A stretch of DNA of 64,000 bases from Prunella strophiata. Its lineage: Eukaryota; Chordata; Aves; Passeriformes; Prunellidae. The position numbers and the translations under genes were made by a program. Below are positions 11,901 to 22,200 of the stretch, one piece after another. The notes beneath the pieces were generated by a model that saw only the letters and a list, made by a program, of their open reading frames with translations, made no database searches and was not told where the DNA came from. Every line of letters starts with the position of its first letter. Position 1 is the first letter of the stretch. The stretch spans positions 1,550,001 through 1,614,000 of the forward strand of contig JAZBQD010000034.1 of the NCBI GenBank assembly GCA_036583965.1. Reading direction: 5' to 3'.

Positions 11901-14900
11901 GGGTTGAAAGAGACCTTAAAGCCCATCCCATTCCACCCCCTGCCACGGGCAGGGACATCTTCCACTGTCCCAGGCTTCTCCGAGCCCTGTCCAGCCTGGC
12001 CTTGGGCACTGCCAGGGATCCAGGGGCAGCCACAGCTGCTCTGGGCACCCTGTGCCAGGGCCTGCCCACCCTCCCAGGGAAAAATTCCTAATTCCCAATA
12101 TCCCATCCATCCCTGCCCTCTGGCAGTGGGAAGCCATTCCCTTGTCCAAAGTCATCCAGGACTCTCCATGCAGCCCTTCCAAATTTCCAGAACACAGTTC
12201 CCCATGTGACAAGTGTCAGGTGGTTCCTCTGGTAGCAGCAGCTCCACAGCTCTCTCTGCTGAGCCTTGCAAAGGAGGATTTCTCTGAATCTGCCTGGGCT
12301 GGATTCACCTTCACACGCTTAAAAACTCCTGTCACCATTTCCACCTCCCCTCCCTCTGATCCCTGCATTCATTTGAAGCAGTAGTTAATGAACAGCAGCT
12401 AATAAACCAGGCAATTTCATAACTGAGTTCCTCTGGCACTCCGGGGTGAATACCATCTGGGCCTGACATTTTCTACATGTTCCTTTTATTGATTTGTTCT
12501 AAAAATCTCCTCTCTTGGCATTTCAATTTGAAAGAGTTGGGCTGACTCATGTCCTGTAGCAGAAATTTCATTGTGGAGCCTCTGTGCTCCTCCACATGAA
12601 GAGAAACTCATTGAGCTTTGCTGCTGTGGTGGTTTGAATTCAAGAGCTGGGCATTTTTGGTGCTCTTCCTTTGGGACAGAACCTGCTGCTTCTCCCCCTT
12701 TGCCTCCCTGCTCTTTTATTCCAGTAAGGAGCAAACGAAGGAAAGGCTGAGACCTGAAAGTTTCCTTGGATTCTGAGGTCCTGCAGCCAAGAGCAGAGAG
12801 CAAAGAGGAGCCCAGCTCCATCCCAGGTGCACTGACATACCCTGAGCCCAGAAAAGGGACTGGAGGAGCTGCCCAGCAGCTCTGGATCCAGTCCTGCCCA
12901 CATAAGGATAGAAAATCTGGGCTATGGTGAGGCTGATCCATGAAGCACCAGCTCCCATGATCCTTGGATCTGACAAGGAAAAAAATCCTTTTGGCCAAAG
13001 TCTTGGAAATCCATAAGATCATGAGGGCTGGAAAAGGCCTCCCAGACCATGGTTCCCCAGCACTGCCATGTCCACCAGTGACCCGTGTCCCCAGTGCCAC
13101 ATCCCCATTCCTGGGATGATGATTCCACCACTTCCCTGGGCAGCCTGCTCCATGCCAGCAGGGAATGCTGAGGCTGTGTGGATTCCTGCTGGCCATGCCC
13201 AGAGGCTGATCTGTTCCAGAGCTGCCAAACCTTCCCCAAGAGCCCAAAGCTGCCAAACCTTCCCCAGGAGCCCAGAGCTGCCCGCACAGGCGGCCGAGCG
13301 CAGCCGCCGGAGCTGCCGGGCTCCTTCCTCCTCTCCCAGACACAAACAGAGCTGTGGACTTGCATCCTGAGAGGGAGGAAGGAAGCCCTGCTGGTGCTCA
13401 GGAGCATCCTAACAGCTGGCTGAGGCTGGCTGGGCCTTTGTGCTGTTCCCAGCGGGGGTCTGCAATCCCAGGCAGCTCTGGGATTGTTGATGTTGAGGGA
13501 TGAACTCCCAGCACCGTCTGTTAGCTCTGATCTCCCAGCAGCCCAGCACAGCACTCCCAGCAGCAGATGAGAGATAGAACTTTATGGATGATAAAAACAA
13601 CCCCTGCTCCCCAAACACCATTAAAACAAGGCAGTAAAGAGTTATTGGTCAAATTAAACATACCTAATTATGAGGTTTTCATGGCCATGGGACCGTCATC
13701 ACAGCTCTCCCTGCAGAGAGCAGACCAGTTGTGCCCTGCTCCAGAGCTGAGGCAGCCAAATATTCAGGGAATGAGGTGGCTTCTTGCAGACTGAGGAGGA
13801 GAAAACTGCATGTTTTACAGCAAAACCTGCAGCACACTTGATGATGTCTCAAGGAAATGACAGTCACTGCAACTCAAATACTGAGATTGCAGAAAGAAAC
13901 CCTGGATGTGAAGCAACACAAAAGAATTTTGGGGCTCCAGCTGAAACAAAAATCTAAGGGATGTACCTGCCCTTCTCTCCTTACCAGGCTGGAGTCCCAG
14001 CTCTTGCCCCCAGCCCATGCCAGAGCAGTTGTTTTCCAGAGAAGAAGGAGCAATTGCTTGGCTGACTAGGAAGGAGCCTTGTCTCAGTCACTGACTGCAG
14101 ATCCCAGGTCCCAGCTGTGGCAGGGTACTGACCACCCTCTGGAATTAGCAAGGATAAGAGCATTGGAATGGGGACCCTCCTTTCAGATGCCACTTTTTAG
14201 TCAGAGACACACAATTATCACAGTGAAACCAGCCCGTGCTACCCTGGGACTGCTGGGTTTTGTTACCAGTGAGGTTTAGCTGCTCCCAACACCTTTCCTA
14301 AACTGGCTGGCTGCTCTGAACTCCTGTGCGGTTCTGGGATGTGCTTTGGGAAGGAACAATGAGGGGCTGGAATGCAGCCTCTGTGCACCACAGCACGGAC
14401 TCTTGTTTACCAGCTGCCTCAAAAAACAAGAATCCCTGTTCCCCTTCCTGCTGTCTGACGAGGAAGCTATTCCAGGCTCTCCCTGCTATGGGGTCCTTCC
14501 TTTATTTTCCAGGACATGTTTATTCATGGACAGCTATAATCACTTCTTCTCTTGCCAACACTATTTTAAGCATAAAGATTTCCTCTGCTGGCGCATATCT
14601 CCTCAAAATAATGACAGGTTGCAGTCAGATCCCTGGAGAGCACTTGCTTCCTTAGGAGCAGCAACCCCCAGCTCTTGGGGTCTCCATTGTGTCAGCCTGG
14701 ATCACTCCTGGTTTCATCTCCAGAGTTTTCCCTGCTGGTGTCATTTCAGCTCCCTCTCCCACAGATGGATAATCAGATTTGTGTGTAATTCCCCTCATCA
14801 GACCCAGTAACAATCCACCCTGGCTGTGCCTCCCTGCCAGCAGGGAATACCCTGAGTCCTCTGTGTGATTCCAGTTGCCCATTGTGGGCCACAATCAAAT

Positions 14901-15879
14901 TACTGGTGCACTAACAAGCCTGCCCCAGCCCCCAGCCCAGGCTTCCCCTGCTCCTCAGCTGTTTCCAATCGAGGAACAACTACTTTAGAGCTCAATTGTT
15001 CAGTCCCAGTCTCCAACCACCCAGCTGTGCATTTTATAATCCAGAATTTCATTCTGGTATTATTGTTTTCACAGTAACCCATTTCTTTTCGGTCTCAATC
15101 TGCCTCCTTAGCAGCAAATTCCCACCCCAGAGTGACCCTGAAGGGAAGTCCACTATCTTTGTGTCCAACACTTCCCCCTGGAAAGCTTTGCATTGTCTGC
15201 TCCCCTTCAGCCAGTCCTAAATCCTCCCTCTCTCAGGCTTTGCTAACAATTTAGTGAAGTGCCAATTGAGACTGCAACAAATAAGAATGCACACTGATTC
15301 TAATGGCTATTATATTAAAAACAAAACAAACCCCCCGATAGTTTCAAACCAGTTCTATATTGTTTGGCTTTTTTAAGCTGCTGGTTTGCATGGTGTCACT
15401 GGTGATCTGCTTGCAATCATGCCTCTCAGTTGATTTTAGATATTTTCATGTATCAATATTTTTATCAATTTATTTCTCCCTCCCCCTCTTCTCTGCTGTG
15501 CTGTCCCTCCCCAGAGCTGGCCCTCAAGAGGCTGACAGCTGCAGACCCAGCGTGGGTGGCCCGGCTGTCCCTGCCCCTCACCAGCAACTACAAGGACAAC
15601 GTCTTCTGCCCCGACTCGCCGTGCTCCCCCGAGGAGGAGGAAGCTGCAAGGCAGGAGAAACCAAGGACCTTTGAGACCTTTGGCAAAGGTGCTGGGGCTG
15701 ACCCTGGTGGCAGTGGGACGAGGCTGGCCAGCACCTTCCTGTCGGAGATGAGCACCCTGTTTGAGATGATCCTGTCCCAGAAGGTGCAGGAGCACGGCGA
15801 GGCGGGCGCGGGGCTGCTGCGGCAGCTGTCGGCCCGCGGGCACAGCCTCGGCCTGGGGGACGCTGCTCCAGGGCTGTAG
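6124..15879 (+). CDS. PCDH12: Protocadherin-12 (VE-cadherin-2), whole coding span
   Basis: Single-pass cell-surface adhesion protein of the delta/non-clustered protocadherin group; in mammals it is enriched in endothelium and trophoblast and mediates homophilic contact without catenin binding. Four coding exons (6124-8990, 9413-9507, 10630-10817, 15515-15879) join in phase. If two apparent single-base insertions are discounted the total is 3513 bases, or 1170 residues, against 1184 in human. The conserved tail ([23 protein letters not shown] block, GTRLASTF) identifies PCDH12 specifically among protocadherins. DELE1 follows tail to tail, as in mammals. The first ATG is uncertain (6085, 6124 and 6148 share the frame). 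Taken literally, exon 1 is broken at about 6676 and again at 8134-8138, so this copy is either mis-sequenced or a recent pseudogene. Confidence 0.95.
9413..9507 (+). CDS. PCDH12: PCDH12 exon 2
   Basis: 95 bases after a CCTGCCTTGCAG acceptor and before a GTAAGG donor. Encodes [20 protein letters not shown] and then [11 protein letters not shown], which is the cytoplasmic block shared with mammalian PCDH12. It starts in phase 0 and leaves two bases (AG) that are completed to Arg by the first base of exon 3. Confidence 0.93.
10270..10420 (+). repeat. CR1 LINE 3' end in PCDH12 intron 2
   Basis: GATCCCTGGAA-type start, GGTTGGACAGGGCGTGGAGC, GTCCCTGCCCATGGCAGG, GGTCCCTTCCAACCC and a short TGGTTCTCTGATCT tail. 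Confidence 0.85.
10630..10817 (+). CDS. PCDH12: PCDH12 exon 3, with LDTG repeat
   Basis: 188 bases between a CCCCTGGCAG acceptor and a GTGAGC donor. Encodes an acidic cytoplasmic stretch ending in [18 protein letters not shown], which resembles the mammalian SVKQLLEEELSSLLDP-type segment. Its N-terminal part is a 12-base tandem repeat giving LDTG three times and LDTD once, which I do not recall from the mammalian protein. One base is left for the codon completed by exon 4. Confidence 0.92.
10640..10687 (+). repeat. 12-bp coding tandem repeat (LDTG) in PCDH12
   Basis: Four units of CTGGACACGGGG with late-unit substitutions, in frame, so copy-number change would preserve the reading frame. It lies in the cytoplasmic tail of PCDH12. 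Confidence 0.9.
11310..11745 (-). repeat. Old L3/CR1-like LINE relic, part 1
   Basis: Reads, in reverse orientation, like the reverse-transcriptase-to-3' part of ancient CR1/L3 elements: the GTGACCAGAATTGTGCGCAG stretch near 11357, a TATCATTTATCACTGTGTTG stretch near 11670, and the CTCTGCTAATGACTTCC stretch near 11707. Heavily diverged. Recognition is from remembered family patterns. Confidence 0.5.
11874..12205 (-). repeat. CR1 LINE 3' end, reverse, nested in older LINE
   Basis: Starts with the reverse CR1 tail (TCACAGAATTGAATTCTGGA, TGGTTTGGGTTGAAAGAGAC), then CCACGGGCAGGGACATC, GGATCCAGGGGCAGCCACAG and the CCCACCCTCCCAGGG block. It interrupts the older L3-like relic. Confidence 0.85.
12415..12600 (-). 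repeat. Old L3/CR1-like LINE relic, part 2
   Basis: Continues the relic beyond the younger CR1: GGGTGAATACCATCTGGGCC near 12444 and the CTCCTCTCTTGGCATTTCAA stretch near 12507 are hallmark strings of ancient CR1/L3 in reverse orientation. Confidence 0.5.
13012..13150 (-). repeat. CR1-family fragment, reverse
   Basis: ATCATGAGGGCTGGAAAAGG, then GTGCCACATCCCCATTCC, ATTCCACCACTTCCCTGGGC and GCCTGCTCCATGCC, matching the older CR1 tail variant in reverse. Confidence 0.6.
15515..15879 (+). CDS. PCDH12: PCDH12 exon 4, C-terminus and stop
   Basis: Follows a pyrimidine-rich acceptor (GTCCCTCCCCAG). Begins [20 protein letters not shown], then a [14 protein letters not shown] block, [10 protein letters not shown] and [20 protein letters not shown], all matching the conserved end of vertebrate PCDH12. 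Stops with TAG at 15877-15879. The mammalian Ser-rich extreme C-terminus is absent, so the bird protein ends slightly earlier. Confidence 0.93.
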
Positions 15880-16273
15880 CAGCTCGGTGGCTGTGGCAGG
15901 GAGAGAGCAGGCAGAGATTTGGGGTGCCCAGCCCTATCCCCAGCCCCAGCAGGGTCACTGTATGACCCATGCCTAGACAGGTGCATTTCTTCCTTTGCCT
16001 TGCTCCATCGAATTTCTCCATGACTGATTTCACCTTTAGTTCCCCTCCACCTGCCTGTCCTTGCCTTTCTCCACTCCCACCCTGCTCTCCCAGTGCTCTG
16101 CCAGCCTCCCACCCCACCCAGCAGCAGGAGGGCCCTTTCCTCCCAGGACAGGCCCAGGCAAGGGGGTTGTGAGAACAACCACAGCACAGTGAGATACATC
16201 TGTGTGATCACAGACTGTGAAAATACCTGTCATGGACACTGCTGCAGCTGGGCTCCAGGGTTTCAGTTATTTA

Positions 16274-16279
16274 AATAAA
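16274..16279 (+). promoter_or_regulatory. AATAAA polyadenylation signal of PCDH12
   Basis: Canonical hexamer about 395 bases downstream of the PCDH12 stop, with a T-rich stretch just after it. The inferred 3' UTR is about 15880-16300. Confidence 0.65.
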
Positions 16280-16544
16280 ACTGTTTTTTTCTAACACTAC
16301 CCTCTCTGTCAGCAGTGGAGCTGACATAATATATGTGCAGAAAGCCTGACGTGGCAGCTGGGGAAGGGGAGATGAGCCTGTTGTCTCCCACAGGGTCCTT
16401 CCAACTTCTGTGGTTCTGCCACTGGGAAGTTGGCATTTTGTAAAAGCCCCCAAAATCAGCACTGGCATCTCTCCTATGGTTGCTCCAAGTTCCCACCACT
16501 TCCTTCTCCATAAGGACTGGATGTGGCACTCGGCACTCTGGGCT

Positions 16545-16640
16545 GGGTGACAAGGTGGGGATCAATCACAGGTTAGACTTGATGTTCTCAGAGGTCTTTT
16601 CCAACCTTAATGATTCCATTCTATTCTGTTCTCTCCTCTG
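16545..16640 (+). repeat. CR1-family 3' tail
   Basis: GGTTAGACTTGATGTTCTCA, AGGTCTTTTCCAACCTTAAT and a degenerate ATTCT-repeat end (TTCCATTCTATTCTGTTC), typical of the older CR1 tail type. Confidence 0.7.
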
Positions 16641-18574
16641 AGGCCATTGGATTTTGGAGCACAGTCCTTATCCAAAAGCAGACACCAGATGGCTGGAGTC
16701 TGCCAAAGGTAACCTGGGAAAAAGGAAGTGTGAAAACACTGTTTTGAAATATTCAGTCACAAACTTCACCCTTTTTATGGGTTTTCACTTTGATCTGTCT
16801 GTCTGGGAGCTGTAAGACAGCTTTGGGATAATAGCATGGGTGGGAAAACCAAGATATTGGTGGGAAAGGAAGAAGTACACAGGGGTCTGTGCCTTTGCAC
16901 TCCTGGAGAAGGGAAGGGCAGTGCTGACCCACGGGCTCATGCAGCAGTGTGGGGATGTAAGGGCTTCTGGGCTCTCCTGGACCATCTCAGGTATCTACCC
17001 CTGTTCTTTTCCATGTACCTGGAGGTGACAGTTCCCAGCTTTAGGTGTGCACACACCCGAGCCACAGCACCAGACAATCACACAGACCATTTAAAGCAGA
17101 GTAAATGAGAAAGTTACCCCTTTCTGCTGCTCTTGGGGCTAAATGACAAGAACAATAGAGTGAGATTTCCCCAGGTGGACTTTTTAATATCCAAAATGTT
17201 CTGTTTTCTTTTGAGTCTCCAAAATGCTTGTACAGATGAGCCCATGTCTGGCATCCATCCATGGATGGGTTTGGCCTGGCCTGCTCGTGCTGCTGCTCTG
17301 CTAACACAAATCTCTTGCTGGTTTGTTTTACAAACAAAACAGGTTCGTGCACCAAAACAATGTCAGAGAGCCAGATTCTAACTGAGATGCAGCTGTGCAA
17401 ACCATGAGGGAGGCATTTGTGACTGAGCCCTGTGGGATTCCTCTGCACCTTGGGAGCATAGGCAGAGGGACAAATAGCCAGCACAACCCCACATCTCCCT
17501 CTGCAAAGTTGCTTTGATGTCCCTGTCAGAGGAAAATCCTTACACAAAAATACCTTATAACAAGCAGGTTTAAAAGGAGACAAATTCCTCCCTCTTGGTT
17601 CAATTTCCTGATTCTGCAAACTGCTTTCAGCCCCCCCAGCCCCTCTCCCATCCTGACCGATGCGTAAGCACGCTCTGGATTATCACAGCATAGGAAATCC
17701 ACCCCAGGAATTTCCTGCTCCTTGTATCCTGCTTGATAAAGGAAATGGTCTAAGAAAGTTTGGTCTGAGCAGAAGGAGAGAGCAGACCAGAAGAACAATC
17801 AGATGTGTTGAGGGCTGGCTGTGCCCCTCCCTTGCTGCATGGAGAAGTTCAGGATGGGGCCATTGCCTTTGTTTTGCAGAGCCTGATCTGCACAGGGCCA
17901 CAGGAAGCTGGGCAGCTTGCACAGATGCCCTTGAACCAGTTTAAACTGGTGTGAACAAATGCCTTTTTCCGGATTCAGCTGCCCCAGTGGAAGAAATTAT
18001 CACACCAGCTGCCTGCTGCTGCTGCCTGCCAGTGGTGCCTTCCCACTGGGAGCATCCCTTATCCACTCTGCTGAAAATGAGCTGGCGTGCTCAGCAAACA
18101 GGGATACGATGGATTTTGAAGCAAACCTTGCTCACTGTGTCTCAGAGAGGTGTGCCTGTGGGAGCAGCTCCCTGCCAGGGCTGCAGGAGCAGGAGTGGGG
18201 ACAGGACACTGACACAGTGCAGGATGGCTGGGGACAGCTGTCACCTCACTGCTACAGGTGGATCTGTCACATCCCATAAAAAACTCTGCTCAATGATGAG
18301 AATTCACTCTTTTGCTTCCCCAGGTCTGAAAGCAGATTAAACTGTCATAATGGCAACACAGAACAAGCCTACACTGTGCTGGTAGCAGGGCCACTGCTGG
18401 GGACTTGCCTTGGAGAGAGAGGGAAAATTACCTCAGAGGGTGTGGGCCAGGACAATCTCAGAGTTAGTTGCCGATGTCCCCATATGGTGGCTCATAAACC
18501 TCCCCGGGGGACCATGAGCAAGACATGCAGGGGTACTGGAATTAGAACCCCAGATCACACCACTGTGTTGCAGA

Positions 18575-18735
18575 ACCACAGAATGGTTTGGGCTGGAAGG
18601 ACCTTAAAGCTCATCTTGTTCCATCCCTTGCCATGGCAGGGACACCTTCCACTAGCCCAGGTTGCTCCAGGCCCTGTCCATCCTGGCCTTGAACACTTCC
18701 AGGGATCCAGGGACAGCCACAGCTTGGCTCCAATA
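18575..18735 (-). repeat. CR1 LINE 3' end, reverse
   Basis: CCACAGAATGGTTTGGGCTG, GACCTTAAAGCTCATC, CCATGGCAGGGACACC, then GGCCTTGAACACTTCCAGG and CCACAGCTT. Confidence 0.85.
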
Positions 18736-18809
18736 CAGAAATGCAGGTGCAGAAGCAACATCCCTGTGTGGAAGGTAGAGGATTTGGTGGTGTAGGAGAT
18801 GACACCAGG

Positions 18810-18815
18810 TTTATT
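18810..18815 (-). promoter_or_regulatory. AATAAA polyadenylation signal of DELE1
   Basis: Canonical hexamer on the - strand (TTTATT on +) about 138 bases past the DELE1 stop. The implied 3' UTR is short, ending near 18790. Confidence 0.65.
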
Positions 18816-18952
18816 CTCAAAGCCCAGGTATTTCAAAATGCCTCCTGTCCCATGAACACAGAGCTTTCTCTTTCCATTCACTGCCAGCCTGGTTCCAGCC
18901 CACACCAAGGGCTGCCTTGCTCTCTGCCTGCTGCTGTCACTTACTGCCTGCT

Positions 18953-19209
18953 CTACTGCCAGCAGTGCTGGGGCTCCCAGCCCTGCAGCTCCAGTGGCAC
19001 TGTCCTGGCTCTGAAGGCACAGCTCCACCCAGCACTGCTGAGCAGCATCATGTGCAGTGTGCCTGTGCTCCAGGAGTGGGGCAGGGTTAGGCCACACTGT
19101 CCTGGCTGGCTGCTGTGGAGACCTGCAGACACAGGCTCAATAGTCCAGAAATCAGGGCTGGAGGAGGAGGCTCTTAATCCTGAAGGGAATGGATGTTTTG
19201 TGGGCACAT
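18953..19209 (-). CDS. DELE1: DELE1 exon 11, C-terminus and stop
   Basis: 257 bases after a strong acceptor (TTTTTCTGTACTTTCAG). With the G from exon 10 it begins [20 protein letters not shown], and later [10 protein letters not shown]. Mammalian DELE1 has a similarly spaced GLKSFSSPSL ... LPHASSTGNLGLL. The stop TAG is at 18955-18953. Identified by phase plus this spaced similarity; the last 25 residues are not recognisable. Confidence 0.85.
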
Positions 19210-22200
19210 CTGAAAGTACAGAAAAACAAGATATTAATAACATTGGCAAAGGCTGGGCTTGATCATACAGCCATAGAATCACAGAATACACTGAGATAAG
19301 GGGTATGAGATGACCCCTAAGGATCATCCAGTCCAGCTCCTGGCCCTGCACAGACACCCCAACAATCCCACCCTGTGCTTGAGAGCATTGTCTAAATGCT
19401 TCTTGAACTCAGACAGGTTTGGTGCTGTACCCACTGCCCTGGGGATCTTGTTCCACTGCTCAACCAGTCTCTGGGTGAAAACCTTTTCCTGGTATCCAAC
19501 CTGAATCTCCCCTGACACAGCTCCAGCCATTCCCTCAGAATCCTGTCCCTGGTCACAGGAAGCAGATACTGGAGCCCTGTGCTGCCCCTCAGGAGGACAC
19601 TGAAAACCACAATGAGCTCTGCCCTCAGTCTCCTCTTCTCCAGCTGAACAAACCAAGTGCCCTCAGCTGCTCTTCACAAGGCTTCCTTTCCAGACCCTTC
19701 CCCATCCTTGTGGCCTCCTTTGGACACTCTCCAATGGTTTAATGCCTTTTTTCATACTGTGGTGCCCAAAACTGCCCGCAGGACTGGAGGTGAGGCTGCC
19801 CCAGTGCAGAGCAGAGCAGGACAATCCCCTCCTGGCCCAGCTCGTGGTGCTGGGCCTGGTGTCCCCCAGGACACAGTTGGTCTTTTTAACAGAAATGGTT
19901 CTGTGACACATCATACTATGGGAACAGCTTCTCCAGCTGGACTGGAAAGGACTGAGATGGAAAAGTGGTGCCTTCCCTTCCGCACAAAGAACTCCTTTGT
20001 GCCGTGGCCCTGTGCGAAGCCCTCCTCTGGCAACACAGGCCCCATTTTCACGGGGCCACCTGCCCATGCAGTCCCCCAGCCCCTGGTGCCCTGCTGGCCC
20101 TGGTACCTTGCAGCTCCTGCTGCCATGCCCGCAGCCTGTCCCGGGCCTGCCTGTTCCCCGCGGCTGCCGACCGCCGGTAGTGCCGCAGCGCTTCCGCCAG
20201 GTTCTGCTGCACTCCCAGGCCCTGCTCGTAGCAAACGCCCACGTGGAACCTGCTCTGGGCATCCTGGCACAGCAATCACACAGCAAAGGGAACAGAGAGT
20301 CTTTAGCACCTTCTTCAGAGTTTACTGCTCTATCTTTGGTCACCTTGCTAAGTTTACCGCTCCATCCCTCAGGCTGTATCTTCAGTAGTTTAGTCCCCTG
20401 GAGAGCAGCATAATCTCTGGCTCTGCTCTTTCCTATCCCTTTCCAATTAAATTCACTGATTTCCCTTCAACACCCAGGGCTGTGGCAGGGGAACAAAGGA
20501 GCAGCTGGCTCTGCAGAGCATCCCAGTTGTCTCAGAGGTCAGAGCTGAGGTGTCTTGGGCAGCCCTGACTGCGCCACATCCTGATCCCACCCAAACTCTG
20601 AGCACGCCCTGAGACTGCCCTAAGAGAGTTCAAGTCCAAGTCTTGTGAAAACATCACAAATGGCACAGAGGTACTTGCTGCCAAGGTACTTGCTGCTCAC
20701 CTTATTCCATTCCAGAAGAAATCTCAGGGAGCAGAAATAAAGTAAATGAAGCAAATATGCACTAGAGAAAAAGCACCTGAACCACTCAGACATATGTAAC
20801 TGCTGGGAATGAACTGTAAGCAAAGGTTGGCACTGCAGTGAAGCCAAAACCAAACCCATGACATGTTTATGTGTCAGCTGTGCATTTTATCCTTGAGATC
20901 CAATGGGAGGCAAAGGGTCTCAGAGAGCAGGAAAGCAGGATGACACTCCTGAAGACATTAAAAAGACTGCACGGACTAGTGGTCACACAGACCTTTCCAG
21001 AAACAAAGCCAGCAGCACAGCCTGAAGAGTGTGACTGCCAGAAACATGATCTAAACAAGGCTTTGCAAAAAAAAAAAAAAGAAAAAAAAAAAAAAGGAAG
21101 AAAAAGAAAAAAAAAACCCAAGTAAGTATCAAGTTTTAATAAAGCCACTAGAAAAGAACATATTGCAAGTGTTGCTGTCTAGGATGTAGCTGGTAGAGGC
21201 AAGTGAAGAACTCAGTGAGTGGGTGCTTTGCAAAATGTTGCAAGTTTCAGCTTATGACAGCAATAAACTCCTTTAGAGATGAGATAAACATGTTGAAGGA
21301 TTGGCACTTCAGCTGTGACAAGAGATAGGGTTCAATAAGGAGAGCTGCACCACCATCTCTCACAGGACAAACACCTCAGAGCCAAGACTGCAGCAAAAGG
21401 AGATCCCCAAATTAGCATGGCAGAAGTGACTGCAGCACCCTTGGAAATCTGCAGGTCAGGCTCTGTTCTCCAACAGAACTCTTTATTAGGGTTTTATATT
21501 CTGTGGCTTCATGTAGGAAATCAGGGAGGATAAAAAGTGGGAGACAAAGTAGAACACAGTTCTGGTGTTGGAAAAACACTTGTCAGAGTTCCCAGCTCGG
21601 CTCTAGCATAGAGAAAACCAGAGAAACGCTGAATCTGTGACTTTTTGTGCTGTTTTCCTTTTTCTGGATTTGTACTAAACTGTGCTGTCCTTGCTTCATC
21701 CATGCCAAGAGTTCTTTCAGCCAACTAAACATCAATTCCAACAGCAGGGTAATGGGAAATGCAGCAGTCCATGGAGCCCTTCTCCCAGGACAATGGGGAC
21801 ATCCCACCCCAGGGAGCCCACCATCAGCCTGCCTCAAGGATGAGGCTCTGAAGCATCCCCAGCATCTGCTGAGCAGCAGAGATGGGGAAGGATGCTCGTG
21901 GTCTGAAACTCTGACCAAAACATGCCAGGGGTGCACCTGAGGACCTGCAGTTACCTGACAGATTTTGTGTTGTTAAGGCATTACCAGTAAATGCCAATCA
22001 TTTATTTAATGGGATAACTCAATAGGATACTGTTCAGTGTAAACCTCTGACTCCAGGCTGGAAAAAAAGGAGCCAAGGATGAAGCTTAGGAGAGATATTT
22101 AGCAGATTTAGAACTAAATACTGTGTACTGTGATGTCTGAGCTGCTGTGGCAAATCTGGCCTTGTCCCAGCAGACTGAGAGTGTCTCCATGCTGGAAAGA

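Larger units (their letters stand above)
10818..15514. other. PCDH12 intron 3 (4.7 kb)
   Basis: Intron joining exon 3 and exon 4. It carries an old L3-like LINE split by a younger CR1 (11.3-12.6 kb) and a second reverse CR1 fragment near 13.0 kb. The remainder (13.2-15.5 kb) shows no recognised gene or repeat. Confidence 0.7.
16300..18809. other. Convergent intergenic gap between PCDH12 and DELE1
   Basis: Lies between the two predicted 3' ends. It contains a + CR1 tail (16545-16640) and a reverse CR1 tail (18575-18735). No exon with splice support was seen. In mammals these two genes are also tail to tail with a short gap. Confidence 0.6.

Noticed and set aside
18059..18277. Possible DELE1 terminal exon
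   Set aside because: Peptide does not resemble DELE1. The exon at 19209-18953 has a stronger acceptor, correct phase and spaced similarity.
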